DNA of 64,000 nt from Carnegiea gigantea (GCA_029747015.1 JAKOGI010000338.1:242501-306500); one strand, 5' to 3'; positions 49,314-61,062 are shown, counted from the stretch's first letter. The notes: generated by a model from the letters alone, not told the origin. Numbers and translations: made by a program.

Positions 49314-51119
49314 TGGCTTGCTTTGTTTTGTTTTGCTTGATGGTGAATGAAGAGCAAATTGATACCCTTATAGTTATATGAAGGTGAAAAATGTGGTGGG
49401 GAGTTGCATCCATGTAACTTTGCTTACCTTAAATTATTTTTGAATATGATCATTTGCTTTTGCCTTAGAATACCTATCCAGTTCTTTCTGGCCATGTACG
49501 AGGTTCTGTCTAAGTTCTTATTGTTGCAACTGTTTGTAGATGATGGCACTATTATCAATTTTTTGGTGATTTAGTTATCACAATAGGTGAGGACGGGATT
49601 TACATATACCAGCCTAATTTTGCCGAAATATTTATGGCACAATATAAGCTCTGACACATTTTTCGTAAGCCTCCTTTCTTTATCTTTAATTCTATTTGGT
49701 TGGTGGGTAGAATTTCCTAATTTGCTATAGATAGATCTTCAGAAAGTTTCTTATGCCAAAGGACGTATACAGATCATCTGCAGATCTGTCGTCAGGTCAT
49801 CTTTACTGACCAAGTTACCTGAGATATAACTACTGCTGCTAAATTGGAGTGCTTTGTTTAAGTTTTAATAATTCTCATGTATCTTTGAAAAACACTGTCG
49901 AGCCAACCTCTTAGGTCAATCAGATGAAAAAACCTCTGTGAGCTCTGCACGGAGCTCTTAGGTGATGAACTTCTAATGCAATCTGTAGTCTGGAAAAAGT
50001 GACTTTTTTCTATGCCTGGATGACTTCTTCCTAGTCATAGCTTAAGGTACTGATGATGAATCCTGTCCGTAGAACTGGAAGTGTCCAGCATGGATATGCA
50101 TCCAAAATTCCGAACTTCATGGTTTATGAAAATTTGCTGTCTTTGGTCTAAATGGACATGTACAGTGTCCGGAGTCATAGTTGAGTGTTGAATGTCCAAC
50201 ACGGGTACTTGAACTGAAATGAAGAGTTGAAGAGCATGGGTTTATACCTCTGCTCGAGTGAACAATTTTATCGGTTGTCTACATAGGGGAGTTGTTATAC
50301 TTGAGCTAAATCACTTCAGGGATCATATAAGACCATGTCTTATTTGTCCAGTTTTGTCAATTATAATTTGCATGTTAGAAGTTAAAAACCAAACTACATG
50401 ATTTGTTATCCATATGTATAGTTGTGCCACATTGAACCGTATGTCCCCTCCACTTCCTTTCATCACTGCAATTACTTATCTTCACTGTGATATATCATAT
50501 ATTGTGCATCGAAGTTGGATCTGGTGTCATGTCTTCTGGGAATCATGTCGCACATAGGCTAATTTTTTCAAGGCGTAAGGAGAAATTCACTTTTTCTTGG
50601 TTTATCGTGCTATCTTAGATGGTTTTCAACTACTAAGTCCAGTGGGACATTCTTTTCGCCCATTTCATAGTTTTGACTGAGTGGCCCCCCCCCCCACCCA
50701 AAAAAAACCTAGAAAGTAGTTTTGTCGGAATATAGCTTGATACAGTTGCTTCCATCTTAACCTTCTGAGCCCACAACAATTGGATGCATGATGAGGGAAA
50801 TTGTTATTGGGGTTCCTGGCTGACTTCTAATGCAGCAATGAACTGTATGTAGACTGAATTGCACAAATTTTTTTGAGAAAGAACACACCACATAATTCAT
50901 ATTAGGAGTTGTACCCCATATAATTGATAATAGTAATACTAGAACCGTAGCATATCAGTGAAGGAAGTACAATAGCACTGTATTAATTGTAGCCTAGCAC
51001 ACAGCCCGCTAGGTCTACGACCCCATGCCGAACTACTAAGGATCACTTATTGTATTAATTTCCACACCTGTAGTGAATACTCCGGAATTTTGAGGCTGGA
51101 ACTGATCGGCAATGTTAAT

Positions 51120-51714
51120 TTAGCACATCTGCAATCAAAAGATGGAGTGAGAAATTAGAAAATTAGGCAGAAAGTAATCAGACCTGGTATGTGCCATTCG
51201 GGCTGCATTTGGGATGGTTGATTTTAGAGGGCATATGAAGGATTGATGGAATATATAGCTCTGTTTGACGCCAGGGGAGTCATATTGTCAAGGTAAACTT
51301 AGTCAAAAGTGTCGAAAACTAGTTAGGAAAATTTCAAGTTGTTTCAATGGTTCACATTGTCTCTACGTCTAAGAATTATAATTGAAATTCAAAGAAATAA
51401 TTAGTTGGTTAGGAGACATTTACCTTCCTGTATGGATCATGAGTTTTCTGGTAAATGATGTCTGCTGCCTTCTCCACAATCCCAGCAATTCCATCATGGT
51501 GGTGGTGGTGGGGGTTGGACTCATAGCTCACAACCTCGGTCACCCTCTCAGTGTAGCCACCATTGTTGTGGTGGTGGGGGCCCATCGAGTAGCCAGGGTT
51601 GGCATACTCCTGGACCCTGTAGTCAGATGAGTAGGAGTCACATGGGCCACGAACCACCTCGTGCTCAGCCTCGTAGTAGGTGGCTCCATAGCCTTCAGGG
51701 TGGTGAGGGTGCAT
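51120..51714 (-). CDS. small His/Tyr-rich protein, tandem copy 1 (99 aa, 2 exons)
   Basis: Product not recognised. Exon 1 is 51714-51424 and exon 2 is only 51128-51120 (ATG TGC TAA), joined in phase 0 across a 295-bp GT/AG intron. The end therefore reads DPYRKMC. The start, MHPHHPEGYGATYYEAE, was chosen because it aligns with the other copies and is the first ATG of the frame. Conserved blocks are EVVRGPCDSYSSDYRVQEYA, NPGYSMGPHHHNNGGY, TERVTEVVSYESNP, a HHHHH run, and an amphipathic end (GIVEKAADIIYQK). There is no signal peptide and no membrane segment. The high Tyr, His and Gly content suggests a disordered, possibly metal- or RNA-binding protein (inference). Unlike the other copies it lacks the EKREEIIY form of the end. 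Confidence 0.75.
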
Positions 51715-51807
51715 GATTTGTATCTTGATTGGTTTACCTGTCCTGTGTAGTCTTTGTGTCACTTGTTTTGCTTTGCTGGATGAGTTGAAAGGGGAGATAT
51801 GAATGTG

Positions 51808-51815
51808 CTTATATA
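51808..51815 (-). promoter_or_regulatory. TATA box, array copy 1
   Basis: TATATAAG followed by CACATTC on the minus strand, about 95 bp upstream of the ATG. The flanking GAGATATGA word is kept in copy 2. Confidence 0.75.
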
Positions 51816-54800
51816 GCAGGTGAAGAAAGGAATAATTTGAGTCTAGTGGTGTTGCTTTAGGTTGCCTGTAATTCTAGCTTTCGTTTTTAGAGAATGAATT
51901 CAACCAAATGTAGGCATATGAAGAGCATCTCATTTTGAATTATACCACATTGGATTCCGCTTTCTGCGGCTGAGTATACGTCTGGATTAAGATTATGGAA
52001 TCAACTTTGAGATGAAGTTGCCTAGATGACAATGATAACTCCCGTTCCTGTCATTGTTTAGAACATATTCTGAATTAGTGGAAATAACTTGCTGAAATTC
52101 TTCCTTGGCTGTAATATGCGGGTCCTCTTTCCAAGGGTTCATATGCAAAGAGTGAGCTTTGATATTATGTAAAGTAAGCTTCATCTAAACAGGAACGTAA
52201 GTATTTATTGAATGAAATCAGCTGAGGCTATCCTATAGTAATCAATTTTAATTCAATTTATGAGAATAGTGAGGATGTAAATCCAAGTCAAGTACATGGA
52301 GTAGTCATCTAGGCTTGTATGTTTGATCTTTCCGTTATTACAATATGTGACAAATTACTCATGAATCCGTTCTGTGATTATTAAATATGAACTTTGACAA
52401 TGAGATGAGTAAAATAAAACTAGGATTATTGTTAATGGTATCATTCTATGTGTGTGATGCCACGTGCACCGAGGGGGGGGGTCAATGAACGTTCGTTGCC
52501 TAGGCTTTCATGTTCTTTTCCTATTACGGAAAATGAAAAAGTAATAAATAACAGTCGAACATTCATCCATAGCTATATTCATGTTGTGTAAACTCTGACA
52601 GTATCAGTTTCTAAACCACTACTTTGAAGTTTATAGTATATCCATCAAATTTATGAGATACCAATTCATAGAAGGGCAAAGGTGAGAGATTGGAGGGTAT
52701 GTTTAACTCTGGCTATCAGAAACCGAGAGTGTTATTACATATGCACCAATGTAACACTCTTTGTCAATGTGAGTGACTTTCTGTATTCCATAGTTTTTCG
52801 CTCATACAAAGCTCTTGTTTTTCCAAATCAATAATGATGTCATTTACTTTTGTCTATGTTCATGATTATTATTCTTCCACATGCAAGGTTGGATGAGTTT
52901 TTCATCCCTAAATAGTTGAATCAAAGTTGGGCAAATTCTAATTGCTGCTAATACAGATCATGTCTCTTTGGACTGTGTCTTCTGGGTGTATACGTTCAGT
53001 TTCTGGACAAGTGAGATGTTTGACGGCTCTTCATACAACTATCAGGGACTTCAGGTGGAGAAATGTGACCACAACACCTATCCAATCATGAAAAATGAAC
53101 CTTGCTTCATCAACAGCTCATATGGTGGTGCAGAATCGAGTCAGTTTACTTGCTTTGTGCCTCCATGCCATAGTTTGGCATGTGACTGGAATTGCTAATA
53201 TTGTACAATGTTTATGTTATCATTCTCTGTTCAATTCCTTTCTTGACTTTATCTCTGGCCAGAAATTAGGGGGAGAGAAAAAGCAACCTCCTGTTGCACA
53301 AATACTGTAGAACATGAAATCTGAATTGTGTCAGGATGAACATCGTCAGTGCTGAATCTTGCCCTGTGGTTAATTGGTCACTTTCTGCCCTTTCAGTCAC
53401 ATTAGAGTTCTCTGCTTGCATTCCCTCTCTTTGCAACAAGAAGCCAATTAACCAGCAACATGGAGGTGGTGGCCCAGCCCATCAGGTTGTGTTCTGTCAC
53501 CAAGTCAGTGGTGAGGAAATCAAGGAGGATTATGTTCATTTGTAGGTACCATGCAATTTGAATCTTATGCTAGCACATAGAGTACGTTGCCCCTTTTTCT
53601 TTCTTAGAGTGAAATGTAATATGAACTTATTCCATTGTGATTAGTGACTGGACTTTGGTGGTGTGGCTTCTTATGATAACACAAGTTCATATACGGTGCT
53701 CCATTGTGTGGCCTAGAGATCGCTTCATCACGACCTTGGCATATGCTAATGGAGTTTGAAAATAGAGGTGGACGAAAGAATTGTGCCCCCGTCAATATGA
53801 CTTTGGAGATGCTCTTGGAAACACCGTCACACCCCCCCTTCCCCCCCAAAAAAAAGGACCACAAAAAGGAACTTTTCTAGCCATGGTGTCTCAATAAGGC
53901 ATGTCTGATTTTTATTTTTCCTTATTTATCCACCATTCTGTTCTGGTCAATTCTTTCGCTGTTGAGAATTTGGATCTGTGTTTAATTAATTTAACATGCT
54001 TGTAGGGATAATGTTGCCTACATTTTGGATTCTCTTAGACCTCTTTCGGCGATATAGACCTCAGTTGGAGGTCGTGATGTCAACTTTGTATATTGGCCTG
54101 ATCACAGCAATAGCTGAGTGAATGATGTGTTACCTCTAGGCTGGTGCACAAGGCAAGTTGTTCTGATGAATTGAAGCAGCATCAGGAATTGTAATTCCTC
54201 AAGTCCATCGTCATACGGAGTCCGATGGTCATAGCCTGAAAATCCGGGGGGGCGGGGGATGGCTTTGGCCTCTAATGTCATGAGAAGTGGTAAATCGCTG
54301 CTGTTTACATCTTTTGAAGTGCCTGGATTCACTTGCTATTGATCTATATTGTCAGTAGAACTCAAGGTCAGGTTAATAGAATTGAATTTAGGCATTTTGC
54401 ATTGTTTTTAGCAAAAACTACCATGAACCACCTTGTTCGCAAATCACTTGAGATTTGTGGGTTAAATTTTAAGCTAAAAATGCAAAGGGGAAATTATTTA
54501 TTAAAATGAAAATGTTGGCCTTGAATTGCATCTCTGTAAAAGGGTAAGCAAATGCATAATAGTGGCACATATGCCCACTGTCATGAGTGTGCAATCAGTT
54601 TCAGAACCCTATGCAATTGCTTGTGAACTAATTAATTTAGGTGCAGAAGTCTCGAGAATAAGGGATAGTTCTTTGCTGTTATTGCTCTCAAACATGTTTT
54701 TACCAATACCACGCTTGCTGTTTGGTGTGAAGAATTTTTTTTCACATGTTGTGGGAAAATAATTTATTTGACAAACATGTTGGGGTTAAATTTCATACAT

Positions 54801-55459
54801 GTTAATCTTTTCTCGGCTCCCTTAGACTGGGCCTGTTTTGGGTAGTGTTGTGTCCAAAACTTTTGAAAAGCATGCACACTAATAACACTATCAATGTTGT
54901 TGAACTTATTGACTTCGTCTGAAATGGGGTTCCTTATTCATTATCAGTTCATATCTGTGTTATGTATTTCATCTTATCAAGTGTACACTATTGTTCAATT
55001 AGGGGAAAATCCCACAATTGGCCTTAACTCTTAGCGTTTATTTACTGATCCAATTTGTTACTGGAACTGTAGCCGTGAAGAATGAAAATAAATGGGGTTA
55101 GAATGTTGCCCTATAGTTTTCATGGATCAAAATGAGTTTTCATTTGTCACTTAAATTAATGTTGATCAACCGGTTTTGTGTTTGTAAATTGTGACTGCCT
55201 GACCCTTTAAATGCAATAAGGTTGTCCTGCATCAACTCAAAAGTCCATCATGATTGAGCCGTGCTCATCAACAAGAGAAGACCAGAGTCTTTCTATGGTA
55301 AGTGCTTAAAAGCACACCCTTTATTTCTTGAACACATTGCAAACAATTATCATTAGCTTTGCTGTTCCAAAAGATGTGTGGCAATGAGTTGTATTCAAGA
55401 TGTATAATAAGTTCTCAGTTTCAGTAAAGTGGAAATTGTAAGAGCTGTGATCCGTTTAC
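51816..55459. other. spacer between array copies 1 and 2
   Basis: Apart from the end of duplicated block 1 and the plus-strand exon-like segments at 52.96-53.55 and 55.22 kb, no gene is seen. C/A junctions lie at about 53,828-53,858, and a G tract lies at about 52,471. Confidence 0.35.
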
Positions 55460-56261
55460 CCAAGCTTTACAGTCATCATTTGTATGTTAGAAGGAGAAGC
55501 CAAATTATTGGAGTTGTCGTCTGTATGCATTGAACTGTATGCCTCCTGCTCTTCCTTGCAGTAAGGATTCACTCTATGAAACATGAAATCTGGACAATCG
55601 TTTATTTTCACTGAGATACCCTGTGCATGGAAGTCGGACTATGAGTCATATATGCACAAATCCCTGTCAAGTAATGGTTAAGATTGCTTAGATGTTAGGA
55701 GGAATTCACTTCTGATTAGTTCCTCTTGATATACTGAATGATTTCTGGTTTTCAAGTATAATGTCTAGTGGGCTTTTCCCTTCATGTTTTGGATCTGAAA
55801 GTGTGTCCCCCTCCCCCCGCCCCCCCCAAAAAAAACCAGGTTTTGTCCAAACTTTCCTTGATATAGTAAAACTGCATAGATCTGAACCTTCTGAGGCCTG
55901 TAATCATGGGATGCAAGCTGGGGGGTTCGCTATTACGGGAGTTTTGTCCAACTTGTGATGCAGTGCCAGTAATGCAGTCGATGTTTGTAGACTGAGGGGA
56001 CAGTGCATTTCTCAGAAGGTGTACACCACATACATATTAGGAAGTTGTATTCACCGTAATTAATAATAACAACACTATAAAAGGGAACATCATTAAAGGA
56101 AATACTGTAGAACAATATAAAATATAGCCTAGCACACAACTTGTCGAGTCTCCTACACCATGCCTAATGGCAAACTAGTAAGGAGCACTTATTCTATTAA
56201 TTTCCATATCTGAAGTGAACACCCTAGATTTTTGAGGCCGGAGCTGAGACGCCATGCTTAT

Positions 56262-56894
56262 TTAGAACATCTGCACACAAAAGATGAGACGACAAATTAG
56301 AAAATCTGGCAAAAAAAATAGATAGTTAGACCTAGAAATGGGTCATTTAGTCAGCCAGGTACTCAGGCTGCAGCTGCGATGCTGTATTTTGGATGGCGCA
56401 GAAAGGGTTTATCAAAGTGTGGCTCAGTTTGGTGCTAGTTGAGTCATATTTGCGTCTATTGTGAGGGTGCAATTAAATGTAATTAAGCAAATTTCATGAA
56501 TGGGTCACAATATTTCTAGGTCTTAAAAAATCATCGTTGAAATTCAAAGAATTGATTACATGGTATGAAAGGCACGTACCCTCCTATATGGATCATAACT
56601 GTTCTCATAAATGATCTCTTCTCTCTTCTCAACAACCTCTGCAACTCCACCATGGCGGCGGTGGTGGTGGCGATGGCCAAGGTGGCCAGGGTTGGACTCG
56701 TAACTCACAACCTCAGTCACCCTATCGGTGTAGCCACCATTGTGGTGGTGCGGGGGTCCCATTGAGTAGCCAGGGTTGGCATACTCCTGGACCCTATACT
56801 CAGATGAGTATGAGTCGTATGGGCCACGAACCACCTCCTGGTCAGCCTCGTAGTAGGTGGCTCCATAGGCTTCAGGGTAGCGGTAGTATGCCAT
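56262..56894 (-). CDS. small His/Tyr-rich protein, tandem copy 2 (107 aa, 2 exons)
   Basis: Product not recognised. Exon 1 is 56894-56580 and exon 2 is 56270-56262 (ATG TTC TAA), phase 0, intron 309 bp. The C terminus is DPYRRMF, so the final Cys of copies 1 and 3 is replaced by Phe. It begins MAYYRYPEAYGATYYEADQE. The upstream in-frame ATG at 57005 is not used, because the TATA box lies between it and the gene. Conserved blocks are VVRGPYDSYSSEYRVQEYA, NPGYSMGPPHHHNGGY, TDRVTEVVSYESNPG, a basic His cluster (HRHHHRRHGG) and EVVEKREEIIYENSYDPYRR. There is no targeting signal. It is closest to copy 3 at its C-terminal half. Confidence 0.77.
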
Positions 56895-56984
56895 TGCTGT
56901 TTCGATTGCTTCAGTTGTACTTAGAAGTTTTCTTGTTGGTTGTTTTGCTTTGCTGGATGAATTGAAAGGGGGAGATATGATGTT

Positions 56985-56992
56985 CTTATATA
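56985..56992 (-). promoter_or_regulatory. TATA box, array copy 2
   Basis: TATATAAG on the minus strand, about 90 bp upstream of the ATG, in a context shared with copies 1 and 3. Confidence 0.75.
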
Positions 56993-57800
56993 GCGGTGAA
57001 TGCAAGAATGATTGGAGCCTACTTGTGTTGCTTTATGTTGCCATCGAATCTAGTTTTTGGCATCTGAGGATGACATATTAACAAATACGGTAATGTGAAC
57101 AACATTTCATTTTGGATTATACCATATCGGATCGCATCATTGGTAGCTTAGCATCCCTCTAGATTATGGAATCAACTTTAAGATGAAGTTGCCAAGATGA
57201 CAATGATAACTTGTGTTCCTGTCATTGTGTGGAACATATTCTGAGTTAGTGGAAGTAACTTTCAGGTGGTAATGTCTTCCTTGTCTGTCATAGGTGGCCC
57301 ATGTTTCCCCAGGGGCTCAGATGCAAAGATTGAGCTTCTATACCATGTAAAGTAGGCTTCATTTAAACAGTAAAGTGGGTTCTGAGGTTTTAGGTTAAAT
57401 TCGGTTGCTGGGAAGAGCAATCATGTGTTACATTGCACAGAGTAGGCGACTAGAGTTATATGCTGATCCTTCTTTTCTTATGATATGTCACAAATTGCAT
57501 ATGAATTCCGTACTGAATGATTAATGTCAACTTTGGGGATGATATAAGTGCATTAAAGTCAGGAATATTCTTGAAAGCATTATTTTATGTATGGTGAGCA
57601 AAAAGAATTTCATCAGCCCTCTTTGCTTAGGTTATCATGTTCTCTTTCTCTTGGAGAAAAAGAAGAAACAAAAAATTACAGTTATACAACTGTTGATGGT
57701 TGTATTCATGTTGTCCGACTCTGATCTAATCAGGTCTTAAATCATTAATTTTCAAGTTCACAGTATGCTCACTAAATATATTGAATATATGAGGGATTAA

Positions 57801-59313
57801 CTCTTCCTTAGTGGAGTATTAATCCAACATCAAATTGACTGTCTTGCCTAGATTACAAACTTCACTGTCTGACAAAGAAAAGGAAGAAAGAAAAATAAGG
57901 AGAAAAAGATAGTCCAGTTATTGAGAACATTAAGCTGAAAAATACTGCCTCTTACAGATTTCATTTCTCTGTTTTTCCTCTTCTTTTTTTTGGGGGGGAA
58001 GGATTGCGCCACAAATTTGGGCAGCCATTTGGCCTTTCTTCTGTGCTGTGATTACAGTATTGTCATAGGTGCTGTCATGGACCAACTGGTTTCATGTTTG
58101 CAGATTTGGACTGCCTGATCTTGTTGATGGAAGGAGGCTGTCCCTGTATATGCATGGTAACTTGGTAAGCACCAAGAATAAGAAGCTAGCAGTCGAATCT
58201 GACAGTTTTGCACGCGTATTCATATTAGACACTTCTACTCGAGCCTAAGTATGGTGAGCGACTAGTATCTGACATGTAAGGCTTTGGTTTGACAATAGAA
58301 ATTTCAACAGCAGCAATTCACTGGTCTAGTTTTCGACCACATTGTTTGAGAAGCTATGCCAACTGTAATCTGTGTAAAGATATGCCCTGCCATTACATGA
58401 GTTTTTCGAGCTTATGCCTCACTGAACTTCGCTGGAATTATTTGTTTCTTTCATGCAGATTGGAATTAGTATCAATATCATCTGGGAATTGTATCACTCA
58501 ATCGTGATGTATTATGTGTCAACGTTTGAAAGAATCTACTTTGCTCGTGTTTATTTTCCCTGCGTCAACAAGATCTCCTGCTTCGAGTTATTGGTTTGGC
58601 ATTCTTGTGTTTCTATAACGCTGTTTTGTCCTTCAGAGCTTTTAGTTCTGCGGGAGCTGTTTAAATTGGTTTAATCATAATAATTTCTAAAACATGTGAG
58701 TTACAATTATTGTCTTAATGGGTTGGTCATTGCTATGTGATTTTGAAACAAATATTGATTGTTTGACTTTTAGGTCTTGAAGCTTATGCAAAAAAAGTAC
58801 TATTTGCAATGACCATTTAAAAGAACAAGCTATGCAACATTTATATCGTATGGATTCAAAAACATATATTTACATATTTTAATATTAGTAAAATATAATT
58901 TCTTAGAGAGATATTGGGTTGACAATCTATACGTTCATAACTTTATATCTTGAGCATTGAGTAAAAGATTGGTTGATAACCCTTTTTACTCCATCCGAAG
59001 AGAGCCCATAATATATAATCAAATATTATTGCAAATTAAAATTTAAATATCAAATATCAATATGTATTCTCTCTTCATTACTTGGTAACCTCTCATTCTT
59101 TTCATTTTATTGGGCTAAACCCATTTAAATTTTCATGCTATATTTTTCAAACAATTTGAATTGTAATCTCTTGTCTTTTTTTTTTTCATTTTTATTATTG
59201 TCACCCTTTTAGATTTTCATACCAAAAGCTTCTACTTTTAAAAAATTTTAATTATCGATAAAACCTATTTGTTTTGAATATAGCATTAAAACATTGATGT
59301 ATAATATGTTAAG
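57801..59313. other. spacer between array copies 2 and 3
   Basis: It holds one exon-like plus-strand segment (58104-58164) and a T/G junction at about 57,982-57,998. From 58.7 kb it turns strongly AT-rich with no gene seen. Confidence 0.4.
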
Positions 59314-59426
59314 CTTGTACAGATTATAATATGTTAATCATAGAATTTTAAAAAAAATTTCACATTGTATATAATGTGGAAATTTTTTAAAAATTCTATG
59401 ATTAACATATTATACATCTGTACAAG
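59314..59426. repeat. 113-bp near-perfect hairpin (inverted repeat)
   Basis: Arms of about 53 bases (59314-59366 and 59373-59426) are complementary apart from a few mismatches, around a loop of six bases. The outer words are CTTGTACAG and CTGTACAAG. It is AT-rich and could be a MITE or a small-RNA precursor. Confidence 0.85.
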
Positions 59427-60012
59427 TTTATAATTTTTTGAGTAATCTAATATTTGTAGAAGAAAATTTTAAATAAGTGAGATAATGAAACACTAAACTC
59501 TTTGTTGTATTATAGGGTAGGGATGTTACACATATAAATTTAAAATGTTGAATTACTCACTTTTGTGGCAATTTTCTTACTCAGATTCATCTTATTTCAT
59601 TATTCTCATAGTTCTTTTTTATTTTTATTTTTATTTTTTTAATATTATTCACTTTATTTTTATTAATTAAAGAATTATTAACATAGGTATATAAATCGAT
59701 AAGAGGGGAAAAAAAGTCGATAAATAGATAAATTATGAATTACGCAAACACATTCACTAAAAAGGTAAAACAATAGCCCCTGCAGTGCAGGGTATAGCAC
59801 TGTATAATTTATAATATCAATATTACAAACTGGAGCATCATTAAAGAAAACATAGTAGCACAATATTACTGCAGTATAGCCCACAACCTGAAAGTCCCAC
59901 TAGCAAATGCCCCTGCCTAATGGCTAAGTACACGGCAATTTATTCTATTACATTCCATATCTGATGTCAGTACGTCGGATCTTGCAGGTTGAAGCTGATG
60001 TTCTGTGCTAAT
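59427..60012. other. AT-rich spacer leading into array copy 3
   Basis: The last 140 bases correspond to the 3' UTR of the array genes (AGCCCACAACCTG, then TTTATTCTATTACATTCCAT). The rest has no visible feature. Confidence 0.45.
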
Positions 60013-60415
60013 TTAGCACATCTGCAAAGAAAAGATGGGATCAGAAAGCAGCAAATTTGATGACAAATGTACTGTGCTAATAATTACACGGTCGGGTACA
60101 TACCCTCCTGTATGGGTCACAGGTATTGTCATAGATGATCTCCTCCCTCTTCTCGATAACCTCGGTTGCTCCGCCGTGGTGGCGGCGGCCGAGGTAGCCA
60201 GGGTTGGACTCATAGCTCACAACCTTGGTCACCCCAGCAGCATAGCCACCGTTGTTGTGGTGGTGTTGGTAGCCTGCTGAGTATCCAGGGTTGGCATACT
60301 CCTCAACCCTGTAGTCGGATGAGTAGGAGTCGCATGGACCACGAACCACCTCCCTCTCATCCTCATAATAGGTGGCTCCGTAGCCCCCGAGATGCTGAGA
60401 GCGCATGTGTGCCAT
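60013..60415 (-). CDS. small His/Tyr-rich protein, tandem copy 3 (106 aa, 2 exons)
   Basis: Product not recognised. Exon 1 is 60415-60104 and exon 2 is 60021-60013 (ATG TGC TAA), phase 0. The intron is only 82 bp, shorter than the ~300 bp of copies 1 and 2. It ends DPYRRMC. It begins MAHMRSQHLGGYGATYYEDE and carries the shared blocks EVVRGPCDSYSSDYRVEEYA, NPGYSAGYQHHHNNGGY, VTKVVSYESNPGYLGRRHHG and EVIEKREEIIYDNTCDPYRR. An extra Cys lies in NTCDPY. The duplicated flank is shorter than in copies 1 and 2, so this may be an older or trimmed duplicate. Confidence 0.76.
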
Positions 60416-60479
60416 TGCTTTGTTGATGTCTTAGATGATAGGATTTGCTCGATGAGATGATAGGAGGAAATGTGATGTG

Positions 60480-60487
60480 CTTATATA
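60480..60487 (-). promoter_or_regulatory. TATA box, array copy 3
   Basis: TATATAAG followed by CACATCA on the minus strand, 65 bp upstream of the ATG. Confidence 0.75.
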
Positions 60488-61062
60488 GTGGTGAGTTGCG
60501 AATAATATGACCCCATTTGCTCCATTTTACATCACCATCGAATCTAACTTTCATTTCTTGAAAATGAAATATACAATGAAAGTAGCACATCTCTCATTTT
60601 GAGTTAAGCATAACTGAACTGTGCATTTAGTGGCTCATCATGCATTCGTTAGGATGAGAAGTTTAATTTTGGAATCATCTTGAAGGTGAAGCCATTGAGA
60701 TGGCGATTAAAACTTGCCATTACACGGTGGTTATGGAACTTATGCTGTTTTAGTGGAGGCAGCTGTCTTTGGGAGAATCTATACGGCTAGTGTACATGGT
60801 TTCATAATTCAAGGGCCTGCGATAATGGCGTTGAGCATAAAAATACATGCAAAAAGGTACTAGGGAGTGGCTGCTATTTGCTAAGGTGATTGTATTCATC
60901 CTAGTTGTAAATTCTCCGAAGTGAGCGAGTAAAACAAGCGAGAGATCCCCATCATGTATCAATTTACGGTGCAAGCACTCTACCAAAATTACCGTTCTTT
61001 TTCTCTCTTGTTTTCACGGAGGTGAGGTAGGGTTTTTTTTGGGGGGTGGGGATGGTACCTTT
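60488..61062. other. upstream region of array copy 3
   Basis: The first 280 bases match the promoter flank of copies 1 and 2 (for example GGAATCATCTTGAAGGTGAA against GGAATCAACTTTGAGATGAA). No gene follows. A T/G junction lies at about 61,033-61,050. Confidence 0.45.

Larger units (their letters stand above)
50340..52680. repeat. tandem segmental duplication, copy 1
   Basis: This block matches 55,460-57,800 in order and orientation, with an offset of about 5.1 kb. Shared landmarks are GCATGTTAGAAG/GTATGTTAGAAG, the C/A homopolymer tract, the 3' UTR word CCTAGCACACA, the small gene itself and GATTATGGAATCAACTTT upstream of its promoter. Divergence is moderate, with many substitutions and indels. 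Confidence 0.8.
55460..57800. repeat. tandem segmental duplication, copy 2
   Basis: It is the counterpart of 50,340-52,680. The order of landmarks is the same, including a C/A tract at about 55,806-55,836 in the position of the one at 50,686-50,706. Confidence 0.8.
48664..58164 (+). other. scattered plus-strand exon-like segments, product unknown
   Basis: Several segments have good splice borders and open frames. 48664-48737 (ILSFEVECKSNSSSRTP..) ends at GTACGT and joins in phase with 49080-49140 (HYCSHEGTLPKPMVAAVAQL), which ends at GTAACC. 53334-53540 follows an acceptor and stays open for about 68 codons. 55221-55297 (CPASTQKSIMIEPCSSTRED) ends at GTAAGT. 58104-58164 (FGLPDLVDGRRLSLYMHGNL) ends at GTAAGC. 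The last two share sequence around GACTGCCTGA, so they probably belong to duplicated blocks. They could be exons of one long gene that surrounds the minus-strand array, remnants of duplicated genes, or chance. I cannot name a family. Confidence 0.25.

Noticed and set aside
51382..51630. Plus-strand frames over the array genes (also at 56.6 and 60.1 kb)
   Set aside because: They are complements of the His/Tyr-rich exons and differ in frame limits between copies.
56895..57005. Upstream ATG at 57005 as start of array copy 2
   Set aside because: The TATA box lies inside this extension, and the other copies have no matching N terminus.
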